A stretch of 33,130 bases of DNA from Nostocoides japonicum T1-X7 (GCF_001046855.1 NZ_HF570958.1:1612631-1645760), one strand, 5' to 3'; numbered from the stretch's first letter, positions 1-7,286 are shown. A program made the numbers and translations. The notes: generated from the sequence alone by a model not told the origin.

Positions 1-74
1 AGTCGAGGTAGGGGGATACCGGCGGAAGGTCTCTGGTTACCTCGACCCGGGGGTCATGCTGGGAGTCGAGGTAG
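1..74. repeat. Three-armed inverted/direct repeat upstream of the GTPase gene
   Basis: The word AGTCGAGGTAG occurs at 1-11 and again at 64-74. Its complement TACCTCGAC lies between them at 38-46. The middle arm can therefore pair with either the left (2-10) or the right (65-73) arm, giving two mutually exclusive 9-bp stems. No gene is seen in 1-220 besides this. It could be the end of an upstream transcription unit or part of a leader for the GTPase gene; the left window edge prevents a decision. Confidence 0.45.
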
Positions 75-220
75 GTCGACACCGTCGCGGCCCTCCGTCA
101 ACGATGGCGCCGAGGGCGCACGCGGGGTGCTACGGTCGACTCGACGGCGGTGGGACTCGCCGACGAAACCGCGGATCGCACCGCCAACGGTCCCTGACCC
201 TCGCATCCGGAGGAGGTCAG

Positions 221-2062
221 GTGAGCGCATCCGCGAACCCCTTGTCACCGCGCGACAGCGCGAACCCCTTGTCACCGCGCGACAGCGCGAACCCCTTGTC
301 GGTGCGCGACAGCGCGAACCCCGTGTCACCGCGCGACAGCACGAACCCCCTCTCGCTGCGCGACAGCACGCTGCCCAGGCTCCTCGACGTCCTCGCACCG
401 ATCGCCGGGCCGGCCAGGGCGGGCGAGGTCGAGGACCTCCGTCGTCGGTGGTCGGACGCCCGGCTCCGGGTGCTGCTCGTCGGCGAGGCCAAGCGCGGCA
501 AGTCGACCCTCGGGAACGCCCTCCTGGGCCGGGCGGTCCTGCCGACGGGGGTCACCCCCGTGACGGCGATCGCCACCGAGGTCGTGCCCGTCGAGGGCGA
601 CGAGGAGTGGGTCGATGTCGTCGGGCAGGACGGGACGTCGACCAGTGCGCCGCTCGACCGCCTCGCCGACCTCGTGACGGAGCAGGGGAACCCGGCCAAC
701 GTGCGCCGGGTCGCCCATGTCCGCGTCCACGCCCGGACCGCGCTCGGCGACCTCGGCGTCGTCCTCGTCGACACGCCCGGTGTCGGCTCCGCCCTGGCGC
801 ACAACACTGAGGCCGCCGACGAGGCATACCGCCGCATGGACGCCGCCCTCTTCGTCCTCACCGCCGACCCGCCGGCGTCGGCGAGCGAGCTGGAGCTGCT
901 CGACCGGGTCCGTGCCGCGTCGGTGCGGACCTTCGTCGTCCTCAACAAGGTCGACCGGCTCGATCCGCAGGAGCGCGCGGAGGCCGCCGGATACGTGCGG
1001 CAGCTCGTCGGCGAGAACCACGTCTTCGAGTGCTCCGCGCGTCAGGCGCTCGCCGCCGAGCGTAGCGGAACCTCTTGCGGGGCAGACGGTTTCGCCAACC
1101 TCTCGAGCGCAGTCCACGCCTATCTGCGCGACCGTGCCGCGACCGACCTCGAGGCGAGCCTGCGTGCCGCCGCATGCCGCATCGCCGAGAGCGCCCTCGA
1201 CGACGCCCTCGTCGAAGGGGCGGTGCTCGCCGCCGACGACGAGGCGGCGCGAACGGCCGTCGCCGCGTTCCGCGGACGGATCGGCGCGCTCGATGTTCGG
1301 GCGCAGGAGGCGGCCGGCCGGGTCGCGTGGGTCCTCTCGACCCTCCGCAGGGAGGTCGACGCCTCGGCCCATGAGCAGGTCCGCTCCCTCGCGGCGCGCG
1401 GCCGGGCCGTCGTGGAGGACGAGCTCGAGCGCATCGGCTCCGAGAGGGTCGACGACATCGACCGGCTCGTCCGCGACGCGCTTCGGGATGTCGTCGGGCA
1501 CGCCGTCCACGAGTGGCAGGCGGAGCGGCTCTCCCTGGTCCACGAGCGCCTCGAGACGGTGGCCACCCGTGAGTCGTCGGCCCTCGACGAGGCCTGCCGC
1601 GACATCCGCGATGCCGCCTCCCGGCTCCTGCGAGTCGAGCTGTCCCGCAGGGAGATTCCCCTCCAGGCGCCCTCGACGCGACGGGTCGTCCTCGACTTCT
1701 CCGAGGACGTCGGATGGCGCCCTCCGCTCACCGGGATCGCGCGCCGCACCCTCCCCACGGCGGTCGCGAGGCGGCGGCTCGCCCGTGAGCTGCTCGCGGA
1801 GGCGCCCCGGCTCGCCGACAAGCACGTCGGGCGGGCGCGCAGCGCCGTCCAGGCCGAGCTGGACCGCCTCGCCCGGGCGTATGCGACGACGATGGCGACC
1901 GCGTACGCCGACGCGGGCGCACGGTTCCGGGCGCTCGTCGACGACGCGACCCGGTCCGCGCACAGCCAGGAGATCTCGGTCACCGAGCGCCGGGCGACCG
2001 TCGACGACCGGCGACGCGCCCTGGTCGGCGTCCTCGAGCGGCTGCGGCCGAGCGCCGGCTGA
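221..2062 (+). CDS. Dynamin-like GTPase with N-terminal 9-residue repeats
   Basis: This 613-aa protein is a large GTPase of the bacterial dynamin-like type, a family that uses GTP hydrolysis for membrane or scaffold work. The GTPase motifs are clear: P-loop GEAKRGKST (residues 88-96), a switch region around GVTPVTA, DTPG at 184-187, and NKVD at 242-245. The remaining ~330 residues are charged, alanine/arginine-rich and predicted helical, with no obvious membrane span. I chose GTG at 221 because GGAGGAGG sits just upstream; the frame stays open back to position 56. Residues 5-49 are five copies of a 9-residue unit (consensus ANPLSPRDS), which is not part of the GTPase fold. Internal GTG codons at 302 and 323 could also start the protein and exclude most repeats. 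The 3' end overlaps the convergent TRIC gene by 83 bp. Family assignment is firm; cellular role unknown. Confidence 0.88.
   Translation: MSASANPLSPRDSANPLSPRDSANPLSVRDSANPVSPRDSTNPLSLRDSTLPRLLDVLAPIAGPARAGEVEDLRRRWSDARLRVLLVGEAKRGKSTLGNALLGRAVLPTGVTPVTAIATEVVPVEGDEEWVDVVGQDGTSTSAPLDRLADLVTEQGNPANVRRVAHVRVHARTALGDLGVVLVDTPGVGSALAHNTEAADEAYRRMDAALFVLTADPPASASELELLDRVRAASVRTFVVLNKVDRLDPQERAEAAGYVRQLVGENHVFECSARQALAAERSGTSCGADGFANLSSAVHAYLRDRAATDLEASLRAAACRIAESALDDALVEGAVLAADDEAARTAVAAFRGRIGALDVRAQEAAGRVAWVLSTLRREVDASAHEQVRSLAARGRAVVEDELERIGSERVDDIDRLVRDALRDVVGHAVHEWQAERLSLVHERLETVATRESSALDEACRDIRDAASRLLRVELSRREIPLQAPSTRRVVLDFSEDVGWRPPLTGIARRTLPTAVARRRLARELLAEAPRLADKHVGRARSAVQAELDRLARAYATTMATAYADAGARFRALVDDATRSAHSQEISVTERRATVDDRRRALVGVLERLRPSAG
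233..367 (+). repeat. Five 27-bp tandem repeats inside the GTPase reading frame
   Basis: Units lie at 233-259, 260-286, 287-313, 314-340 and 341-367. Units 1 and 2 are identical; later units drift (unit 3 has V for P, unit 4 V for L, unit 5 T and L changes). Each encodes nine residues of the form (A/T)NP(L/V)S(P/V/L)RDS. Because 27 is a multiple of three, gain or loss of units keeps the reading frame. There are no spacers, so this is not a CRISPR array. Confidence 0.95.
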
Positions 2063-2807
2063 GGTCGGACCGCCTCGGGCGCCGCCGCCGGGCCGGGGTC
2101 TGCTCATCGGATCCGGACCGTCGCGGCCTCCACCGCGGCCGCGGGAGACCGGCACTCCTGATCCGGGGCGTCCACGCGTACGCGTCCGGCAGCTGCCACC
2201 CCCGCACCTGCGAGAGCCGCGTGAGGGTCGCCCCGACGAGGGTCGTGACGACGAGCCCTGCCGTCGCGTGCCCGAGGGACGCGAAGACGACCATGACGGA
2301 GCTCGCGACGAGAGCACACGTCGCATACAGCGTGTTGCCGCCGAAGATCGCCGGAACCTGACGGAGCAGGACGTCGCGGGTCACGCTGCCGCCGACCGCC
2401 GTGATGGTCCCGAGGAGGACCGCGGGAAGCCAGCCCAAGCCCAGCTCGAGGGTCTTCTGGGCTCCCGCCGCCGCCCAGCAGCCGAGCGCCACGGCGTCGA
2501 CGAGAGGGAAGGCACTGTCCCAGACGCGCCCCCGCACGGGCAGCAGGAAGGCGACGACCGCGCCGGCCAGCGCGGTGAGGACGTAGGTGTAGTCGGTGAG
2601 CGCCACCGGTGTCCCGCGCTGGAGGAGGACATCCCGGATGATGCCGCCGCCGAGGCCCGACACGACGGCCGGCACCGCGAACCCCACCGGATCGAAGCCC
2701 CGGGCCCGGGCCAGGGCGCCGCCGAGGAGGGCGTTCGCGAGGACACCCGTGAGGTCCGCGACCCGTAGGCCCTCCCACACGGCGGAGTTGAGGTCAGCCA
2801 CCGTCAC
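1980..2807 (-). CDS. TRIC/UPF0126 family membrane protein (YadS-like)
   Basis: Integral membrane protein of the UPF0126/TRIC family, whose members are cation channels or glycine-related transporters. The family's internal duplication shows as two glycine-rich turns, GGGIIRD and GGSVTRD, each in front of a hydrophobic helix; about seven hydrophobic segments are visible. I start it at GTG 2807 (VTVADLNSAVWEG), where family similarity begins; the frame is open to 2918 but that extension is arginine-rich and unlike the family. The fold should end near residue 205 (RGWQLPDAYAW). The frame then runs on for ~70 arginine/proline-rich residues that cross the end of the convergent GTPase gene. This tail makes the protein (275 aa) longer than the usual ~205-230 aa and may be a non-domain extension. 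Substrate not predictable. Confidence 0.85.
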   Translation of the reverse strand: MTVADLNSAVWEGLRVADLTGVLANALLGGALARARGFDPVGFAVPAVVSGLGGGIIRDVLLQRGTPVALTDYTYVLTALAGAVVAFLLPVRGRVWDSAFPLVDAVALGCWAAAGAQKTLELGLGWLPAVLLGTITAVGGSVTRDVLLRQVPAIFGGNTLYATCALVASSVMVVFASLGHATAGLVVTTLVGATLTRLSQVRGWQLPDAYAWTPRIRSAGLPRPRWRPRRSGSDEQTPARRRRPRRSDLSRRSAAAARGRRPGRVAGRRRSPGAR

Positions 2808-2871
2808 ATGCTCGCGTCTCGGGCCTCGCCGGTCCGTCAGGCAACGCCGTCGGGCCGGGAGGACCCGAGGC

Positions 2872-2892
2872 GGGGTCCGATCCGTGGACCCC
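2872..2892. other. Short hairpin in divergent intergenic region
   Basis: GGGGTCC (2872-2878) and GGACCCC (2886-2892) form a perfect 7-bp stem around a 7-nt loop, between the divergent TRIC and MFS genes. A TTGACG follows at 2895-2900 but has no convincing -10. The element could be an operator or a leader hairpin of the TRIC transcript. Confidence 0.35.
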
Positions 2893-2963
2893 GATTGACG
2901 GGCCCACCCGAGCCGCACACAGTGGACACGCCGCGGACGCTCGGGGCAGGATACCGGGGCTGA

Positions 2964-2992
2964 TTCGACATCAAATACATATATTGCCTATG
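2964..2992. promoter_or_regulatory. AT-rich probable promoter segment between TRIC and MFS genes
   Basis: The stretch around ATCAAATACATATATTGCC is by far the most AT-rich part of this neighbourhood and lies in the 245-bp divergent gap (2808-3052). It most likely holds the promoter of the MFS gene, and perhaps the opposite promoter too. I could not assign convincing -35/-10 pairs, and the CTAAGC palindrome of the next region is absent here. Confidence 0.35.
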
Positions 2993-3052
2993 CGTTTCCG
3001 TACGGGACCCGAGGACCGTCCGGTCGCGGCCGAGGTCGAAAGGAAGGGACGC

Positions 3053-4573
3053 ATGGCCCACTCTGGAGGCGACGCGACGCCCAGTCCGTTCCGGCAGCCT
3101 CGGGCCGTCTGGGCGGTGGCGTTCGCGTGCGTCATCTCCTTCATGGGGATCGGCCTCGTCGACCCGATCCTCCCGGCGCTGGCGCACAGCCTCGACGCGA
3201 CGCCGAGCCAGGTGTCGCTCCTGTTCACGAGCTACCTCCTCGTGACGGCGGTGGCCATGCTCGGGGTCAACTGGGTCTCGAGCCGGATCGGGTCGAAGCG
3301 GACGCTCATCCTCGGCCTCGCCCTCATCGTCGTGTTCGCCACCGGCGCCGGGCTGTCGAACTCGATCGGCGGGATCGTCTGGTTCCGGGGCGGCTGGGGG
3401 CTCGGGAACGCTCTGTTCATCGCGACGAGCCTCGCGGTCATCGTCGTCTCGGCGACGGGAGGGTTCTCGGGCGCGATCATCCTCTACGAGTCGGCACTCG
3501 GCATCGGCATCGCCGTGGGGCCTCTGCTCGGCGGCTTCCTCGGCTCCATCTCGTGGCGTGGCCCGTTCTTCGGGGTCGCCGTCCTCATGTTCATCGCCCT
3601 GCTGGCCACCGCGTTCCTCGTCCCCAACACGGGCCAGCCCTCCGAGCGGTTCCCGCTGTCGGCGCCGCTGAAGGCCCTTCGGCACCGCGGGCTGCTCATC
3701 ATGGGGATCGTCGCGCTCCTGTACAACTGGGGCTTCTTCACGATGCTCGGCTACGCCCCCTACCCGATGAAGCTCGACGCCCACCAGCTCGGGTTCGTCT
3801 TCGCCGCGTGGGGACTGCTCGTCGCGGCCTTCGCCGTGTACTTCGCACCCCGTCTGCAGGGCCGCTACGGCACGACGCCCGTCCTCTACGCCAACCTCGT
3901 AGGCCTCACGATCGTCATGCTCGTCATCGCCTTCCGGGTGCAGTCCCCGACCGCGGTCGTCGTGGCCGTCGTCGTGAGCGGTGCCTTCATCGGGATCAAC
4001 AACACCCTGACGACGCAGGCCGTCATGATGGTCTCCCCCGTCGACCGCTCCGTCGCCTCGGCCGCCTACGGGTTCGTCCGGTTCCTCGGCGGGGGGCTCG
4101 CACCGTACGTCGCGGGCAAGATCGCGGAGGCGACCGACCAGAGCGTCGCCTTCGTCGTCGGTGCCGTGGCCTTCGCGCTCGCCATCCCCGTCCTCGCCCT
4201 GGGGCACGGGATCATCGCGCGGGCGGAGCGGCAGGTCGAGGCCCCGGAGGTCGTCGGTCCCGCCTTCGAACCGGTGTCCGGCGAGCTCGCCTCCACGTCG
4301 CGGCCCGTCATCGTCGCGATCGGGGCCAACGAGGCGCGCAGCGCCGTCGTGGACCGCGCGGCCGACCTCGCCCTGCGCGACGGCGCGCCTCTGGAGGTCG
4401 TCCATGTCCGGGAGACCGAGATCGTGGGTGACCAGGCGGTCGCACCCGTCAGCCCCGAAGCCGCCACACGCTGGTGCAGGAGCAGCTGGACCGCCTGTCT
4501 CCACGGGGCCTGTCGACCCGCGGCCTGGTGCTCTACAGCGTCGGCGACCTCGGCGCCGTCGGCAAGGTGCTGA
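3053..4573 (+). CDS. MFS (DHA1-type) exporter, C-terminal USP domain frameshifted
   Basis: Drug:proton antiporter-like major facilitator protein in the inner membrane. About 12 hydrophobic segments span residues ~20-395. Early features are FMGIGLVDPILPAL in TM1 and the loop-2/3 signature region SSRIGSKRTL, as in the YitG/YmfD/YfmO-type group. ATG 3053 is chosen because AGGAAGGGA stands directly upstream. After the last helix a cytoplasmic universal-stress-protein-like domain begins (RPVIVAIGANEARSAVVDRAADLAL), so the ancestral protein was an MFS-USP fusion. Near 4465 the frame is lost and the last ~35 residues are nonsense (RWCRSSWTACL...), ending at 4573. The true continuation lies in the +1 frame to 4719. 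A TetR gene follows at 4741 on the same strand. The transporter part is probably functional; the substrate is unknown. Confidence 0.85.
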   Translation: MAHSGGDATPSPFRQPRAVWAVAFACVISFMGIGLVDPILPALAHSLDATPSQVSLLFTSYLLVTAVAMLGVNWVSSRIGSKRTLILGLALIVVFATGAGLSNSIGGIVWFRGGWGLGNALFIATSLAVIVVSATGGFSGAIILYESALGIGIAVGPLLGGFLGSISWRGPFFGVAVLMFIALLATAFLVPNTGQPSERFPLSAPLKALRHRGLLIMGIVALLYNWGFFTMLGYAPYPMKLDAHQLGFVFAAWGLLVAAFAVYFAPRLQGRYGTTPVLYANLVGLTIVMLVIAFRVQSPTAVVVAVVVSGAFIGINNTLTTQAVMMVSPVDRSVASAAYGFVRFLGGGLAPYVAGKIAEATDQSVAFVVGAVAFALAIPVLALGHGIIARAERQVEAPEVVGPAFEPVSGELASTSRPVIVAIGANEARSAVVDRAADLALRDGAPLEVVHVRETEIVGDQAVAPVSPEAATRWCRSSWTACLHGACRPAAWCSTASATSAPSARC

Positions 4574-4719
4574 GCCAGCACGCGGCCGAGGTGGATGCCC
4601 GGGCGGTCGTCATCCGGCGCAGCGCCGCCGGCACGGCGGTCGTCGCCGGCATGGACACCGACAGTCCCGACGCCACCTACAGCGTCTACATGCTGTCGCC
4701 GGCCAGCCTCCCGGGTTAG
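4465..4719 (+). pseudogene. Displaced C-terminal half of the USP domain of the MFS-USP fusion
   Basis: In frame 1 the sequence from 4465 reads HTLVQEQLDRL... and ends YMLSPASLPG at stop 4717-4719. This continues the stress-protein domain left in frame 2: VSPEAA then HTLVQEQL joins smoothly if one C is restored (GCC GCC CAC instead of GCC GCC AC). It has no Shine-Dalgarno of its own; a GTG at 4474 could start an 81-aa peptide, but that would be half a domain. Either a real one-base deletion or a sequencing error. Confidence 0.7.
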
Positions 4720-4740
4720 GAGAGACCGCCCGCTGGAACA

Positions 4741-5349
4741 ATGGACGACATCATGGCTGACACGACGGAGACGGACCGCTCGGCGGCGACTCGGGCACGA
4801 CTGATGGACGCTGCCCGAGAGGCCTTCGCGGCCAAGGGCTTCCATGCCACGACGACCCGCGACATCGCCGCCGCCGCCGGGATGAGTCCCGCGGCGCTGT
4901 ACATCCACCACAAGTCCAAGGAGGAGCTCCTCTACCTCATCTCCAAGGCCGGCCACGAGCTCGTCCTTCAGCTCGTCCGCGATGCCGTCGCCTCCTCCAG
5001 CGACCGCGTGGAGCAGCTGCGCACCGTCGTCCGCTCGTGGGTCGACTACCACCTGCGCGACTACACGATGGCCCGGATCGTCAACTACGAGCTGTCCGCC
5101 CTCACCCCACCGCATCAGGACGAGATCACCGCGCTGCGACGGAGCGCCGTCCAGGAGGTCGAGGCCATCGTGCGGGCCGGTGTCCGCTCCGGTGCCTTCA
5201 CGACCCGGCAGCCCGCTCTCGCGACGACGGCGATCCTCTCGTTGGCCGTCGACACCTCGCGCTGGTTCCCGGAGTCCGCCTGGAAGCGCAAGCAGGTCAC
5301 CGACTACTACGCCACGCTGGCGCTGCTCATCGTCGGCGCGAAGGCCTGA
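4741..5349 (+). CDS. TetR/AcrR family repressor (first of two paralogues)
   Basis: 202-aa TetR-type regulator. An N-terminal helix-turn-helix (residues ~15-62) contains TTRDIAAAAGMSPAALY followed by IHHKSKEELLY, the classic recognition helix and helix-4 positions. The C-terminal ~140 residues form the helical ligand and dimerisation domain (LVRDAVASSSD..., WVDYHLRDYTMARIVNYELSAL). The second TetR gene at 6462-7136 has the same 24 residues across the HTH and a related ligand domain (VNYEIHSL versus VNYELSAL), so the two should read the same operator. No copy of that operator is seen in front of this gene. AGGAGA at 4720-4725 is rather distant from ATG 4741; ATG 4753 is an alternative start. 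It lies 21 bp behind the broken MFS-USP gene and overlaps the convergent ferredoxin gene by 43 bp. Confidence 0.92.
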   Translation: MDDIMADTTETDRSAATRARLMDAAREAFAAKGFHATTTRDIAAAAGMSPAALYIHHKSKEELLYLISKAGHELVLQLVRDAVASSSDRVEQLRTVVRSWVDYHLRDYTMARIVNYELSALTPPHQDEITALRRSAVQEVEAIVRAGVRSGAFTTRQPALATTAILSLAVDTSRWFPESAWKRKQVTDYYATLALLIVGAKA

Positions 5350-5558
5350 TCGCTCGCGCGCCGCCCCCTGGGAGCGACCCGCCCGCCGGCGGAGGTCGGC
5401 TGCCGCTCGGTGAGCAGCCGCTTGACCGTGAACACGCAGGCGCCGCAGTCCGTGCCGGCTCCGGTCGTCCGGCATACCTGACCGAGTGTGCGGGCGCCCG
5501 CGTCGACGACCTCGGCAACAGCCGTCTCCGTCACGACCTGACAGTGGCAGACGATCAT
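5307..5558 (-). CDS. Bfd-like [2Fe-2S] ferredoxin
   Basis: Small protein of the bacterioferritin-associated ferredoxin type. Counting from the ATG at 5558, its cysteines fall at 4, 6, 38 and 41 (IVCHC ... TDCGACV), the spacing of E. coli Bfd, which carries a [2Fe-2S] cluster. An in-frame ATG at 5561 precedes it; I prefer 5558 because the SD AGGAGA (5568-5563, minus strand) is then at normal distance. The core ends near residue 53; another ~30 residues (RQPTSAGGRVAP...) run into the convergent TetR gene. The palindrome at 5572-5589 lies immediately upstream of the SD, so this gene belongs to the TetR regulon. In this setting it may be an electron carrier or [2Fe-2S] donor for an enzyme rather than an iron-storage partner. 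No bacterioferritin gene is in the window. Confidence 0.85.
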   Translation of the reverse strand: MIVCHCQVVTETAVAEVVDAGARTLGQVCRTTGAGTDCGACVFTVKRLLTERQPTSAGGRVAPRGRRASDQAFAPTMSSASVA

Positions 5559-5571
5559 CATCTCTCCTATG

Positions 5572-5589
5572 ACTAAGCGCTTGCTTAGT
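5572..5589. promoter_or_regulatory. TetR operator 1 (ferredoxin gene)
   Basis: ACTAAGC-GCTT-GCTTAGT, a perfect 7-bp inverted repeat with a 4-nt spacer. It sits between a possible -10 of the minus-strand ferredoxin promoter (TATAAC, complement of 5588-5593) and its Shine-Dalgarno. This position would block initiation or early elongation. The same palindrome recurs at 7269, 9737 and 9771. Confidence 0.82.
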
Positions 5590-5667
5590 TATAGGATGAC
5601 GGATGGAAGCGCGTTCCGTCAAGTCGGGACGGCGGGCCGGAGTGCCTCGGGTCGGGACCCGGGCGGT

Positions 5668-6465
5668 TCAGTGCATCCGGGACAGTCGCGTCATTCCTCG
5701 AGGGACCAGACGCCGCCATTCGCCATCGGGCTGCGACAGGCGGTCGAGGACCACGGCGACCGCGACGACGTTGTGCCCGAGCCCGCAATGGCTCGACGGA
5801 ACCTCGACGCTCTCCGCCCGAGGCCCCTCGAACTCCAGGCAGGCGCGCCAGGGGACGACCCCGTCCGTGCGGGAGAAGATCGCCGTCGACGGCACGGGGG
5901 GCGGAGCGTGGTTCAGCTCGTCGGACAGCCACACCCGCGGGCTGTGACGTGGGCTCAGGGCGTCGTAGGCGGGACCCGCATGGGTCAGCATGGTGTTGTC
6001 CATCCCGACGACGCGGAAGGGGCTGCCGAGGGTCACGACCTGACGCACGAGCGACGGGTGCCGGTGGGCCAGTCCACGCGCGTAGATGCCGCCGAGGCTC
6101 CAGCCGACGACGCTCACCCGACCGTATGCCTCGTAGAGGCGGACGAGGCGGTCGCTCAGGCCGTCGAGGACATGGTCCGTCGGCCCGATGTTGCGACCGA
6201 GGCCCCACGCGCCGGCGCGATATCCCCGCGCCTGGAGAAGAGCACGGAGCGGGGTCGTCGAGCCGTCGGCCGCGAGGAAGCCGGGGAGTACGAGGACGGG
6301 CTGGCCCTCACCTCGCGGTCCCGCCGCGAGCGTCGGGAACATCGCCCAGAACTGCGCCAGCTCCACCAACGATCGCGGTGGCTCCGCGTGATAGAGGGCC
6401 CGGGGCGGCCGGACGAACGCCCGGTCCCATTCCGGCGGCAGCTCATGAACGGGCGGGGACGTCAT
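5668..6465 (-). CDS. Alpha/beta hydrolase (lipase/esterase-like)
   Basis: 265-aa cytoplasmic alpha/beta-fold hydrolase. The nucleophile elbow GWSLGG puts Ser at 123. Asp201 (RTDGVV) and His226 (SSHCGLGHN) are in the expected order for the triad; PVLVLPGF (~56-63) is the oxyanion strand. No signal peptide is visible. The start ATG at 6465 overlaps the stop of the upstream TetR gene (ATGA at 6465-6462), so the two are translationally coupled and the hydrolase shares the repressor's control. The frame is open further upstream but those residues are the TetR gene read in another frame. It may release a free acid from an ester that the rest of the island then activates and degrades; the substrate is unknown. 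Confidence 0.87.
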   Translation of the reverse strand: MTSPPVHELPPEWDRAFVRPPRALYHAEPPRSLVELAQFWAMFPTLAAGPRGEGQPVLVLPGFLAADGSTTPLRALLQARGYRAGAWGLGRNIGPTDHVLDGLSDRLVRLYEAYGRVSVVGWSLGGIYARGLAHRHPSLVRQVVTLGSPFRVVGMDNTMLTHAGPAYDALSPRHSPRVWLSDELNHAPPPVPSTAIFSRTDGVVPWRACLEFEGPRAESVEVPSSHCGLGHNVVAVAVVLDRLSQPDGEWRRLVPRGMTRLSRMH

Positions 6466-7136
6466 CTCGTCGCCATCCTCTCCGACGCGGACCGGGTGGA
6501 CGGCTGCCGTGTCGCCGCGTCGATGCGCTGCCCGCTGCGGGGGCGAACCGCGTTGAGGGCGACGACGCTCGCGTAGTCCGACAGCTCCCCCGGGCTCCAC
6601 GGTCGATCCTGTTCGTACCACCGCGAGATGTCGACGCAGAGGGACAGCAGGACGAGGGTCGTCAGCTCGGGGTCGGGCGCGTCGAAGACGCCCGCCTCGA
6701 CCCCGTCCTCGACGACGGCCTGCACCTCGCGGAGGACCGCCGTGCGCAGTCCGCCGATCTCGGCCTGCTGCGCCGGGCTGAGGGAGTGGATCTCGTAGTT
6801 GACGGTCCGGGCGATCGTGTGGTTCTCCGCGTGGTATGCGGCCAGGGCCCGGATCACCTCCGCCAGCCGGTCCTCGGGGCCCCCGCTGGAGGCCGACGCG
6901 TCGCGGACGAGTTGAAGCACCTCCTGATGACCGTCCCGTGAGATGACGTGGAGGAGGTCCTGCTTGGACCTGTGGTGGATGTAGAGAGCGGCCGGGCTCA
7001 TCCCGGCGGCGGCCGCGATGTCCCGCGTCGTCGTCGCGTGGAAGCCGTTCTCCGCGAACGCCGACGTCGCGGCCTCGCGCAACCGGGTGCGGTTCGTCGG
7101 GTCCGTCATCGTGTCGTTGATGTGCTGTGTCGTCAT
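6462..7136 (-). CDS. TetR/AcrR family repressor (second paralogue), autoregulated
   Basis: 224-aa TetR protein whose HTH reads TTRDIAAAAGMSPAALY, identical to the regulator at 4741-5349 over 24 residues, with a related but clearly diverged ligand domain. ATG 7136 is preceded by GAGGGAGGT at good spacing. A degenerate copy of the shared operator (AGTAAGCGCTTGGT) lies ~40 bp upstream and a good copy lies 130 bp upstream at the divergent MFS gene, so it probably represses itself and the MFS gene. It is co-transcribed with the alpha/beta hydrolase through a 4-nt overlap. Two paralogues reading one operator but binding different ligands could integrate two signals, for example substrate and CoA-thioester; that is inference. 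Confidence 0.93.
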   Translation of the reverse strand: MTTQHINDTMTDPTNRTRLREAATSAFAENGFHATTTRDIAAAAGMSPAALYIHHRSKQDLLHVISRDGHQEVLQLVRDASASSGGPEDRLAEVIRALAAYHAENHTIARTVNYEIHSLSPAQQAEIGGLRTAVLREVQAVVEDGVEAGVFDAPDPELTTLVLLSLCVDISRWYEQDRPWSPGELSDYASVVALNAVRPRSGQRIDAATRQPSTRSASERMATR

Positions 7137-7171
7137 CGGTCGAATACCTCCCTCAGGGCAGCATACCTTGT

Positions 7172-7187
7172 GAGTAAGCGCTTGGTC
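7172..7187. promoter_or_regulatory. Degenerate TetR operator 2 (TetR2/hydrolase operon)
   Basis: GAGTAAGCGCTTGGTC keeps the AAGCGCTT core but has mismatches in the outer arms (GTAAGC and GGTCAG instead of CTAAGC and GCTTAG). It lies upstream of the minus-strand TetR gene at 7136. A weaker site would suit autoregulation at higher repressor level. Confidence 0.6.
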
Positions 7188-7268
7188 AGCCACTGACCTG
7201 AACGACGCAGTCCATCCGGGTATTCCACGCCCGACTTGACGTGCCGCGCCGACATCGGGCACTCTTAT

Positions 7269-7286
7269 TCTAAGCAAGCGCTTAGT
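7269..7286. promoter_or_regulatory. TetR operator 3 (MFS importer gene)
   Basis: CTAAGC-AAGC-GCTTAG at 7270-7285, placed between a -10-like TATTCT (7266-7271) and the AAGGAGGA ribosome site of the MFS gene at 7299. A TTGACG at 7236-7241 is too far from TATTCT for a standard promoter, so the promoter itself is uncertain; the operator is not. Confidence 0.8.

Noticed and set aside
233..367. CRISPR array
   Set aside because: The units are contiguous without spacers and code in frame.
326..2326. Long minus-strand frame antisense to the GTPase
   Set aside because: The GTPase motifs on the plus strand are unambiguous; the antisense product is repetitive high-GC noise.
2895..2923. Promoter TTGACG-17-CACAGT for the MFS gene at 3053
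   Set aside because: The -10 matches only three of six positions; the AT-rich segment at 2964-2992 is a better candidate.
4460..4470. Programmed -1 frameshift
   Set aside because: GCCGCCACACG is not a slippery heptamer and no stimulatory hairpin is obvious; a one-base deletion or read error is simpler.
4474..4719. Independent small gene starting at GTG 4474
   Set aside because: It has no ribosome site and completes the stress-protein domain left unfinished in the neighbouring frame.
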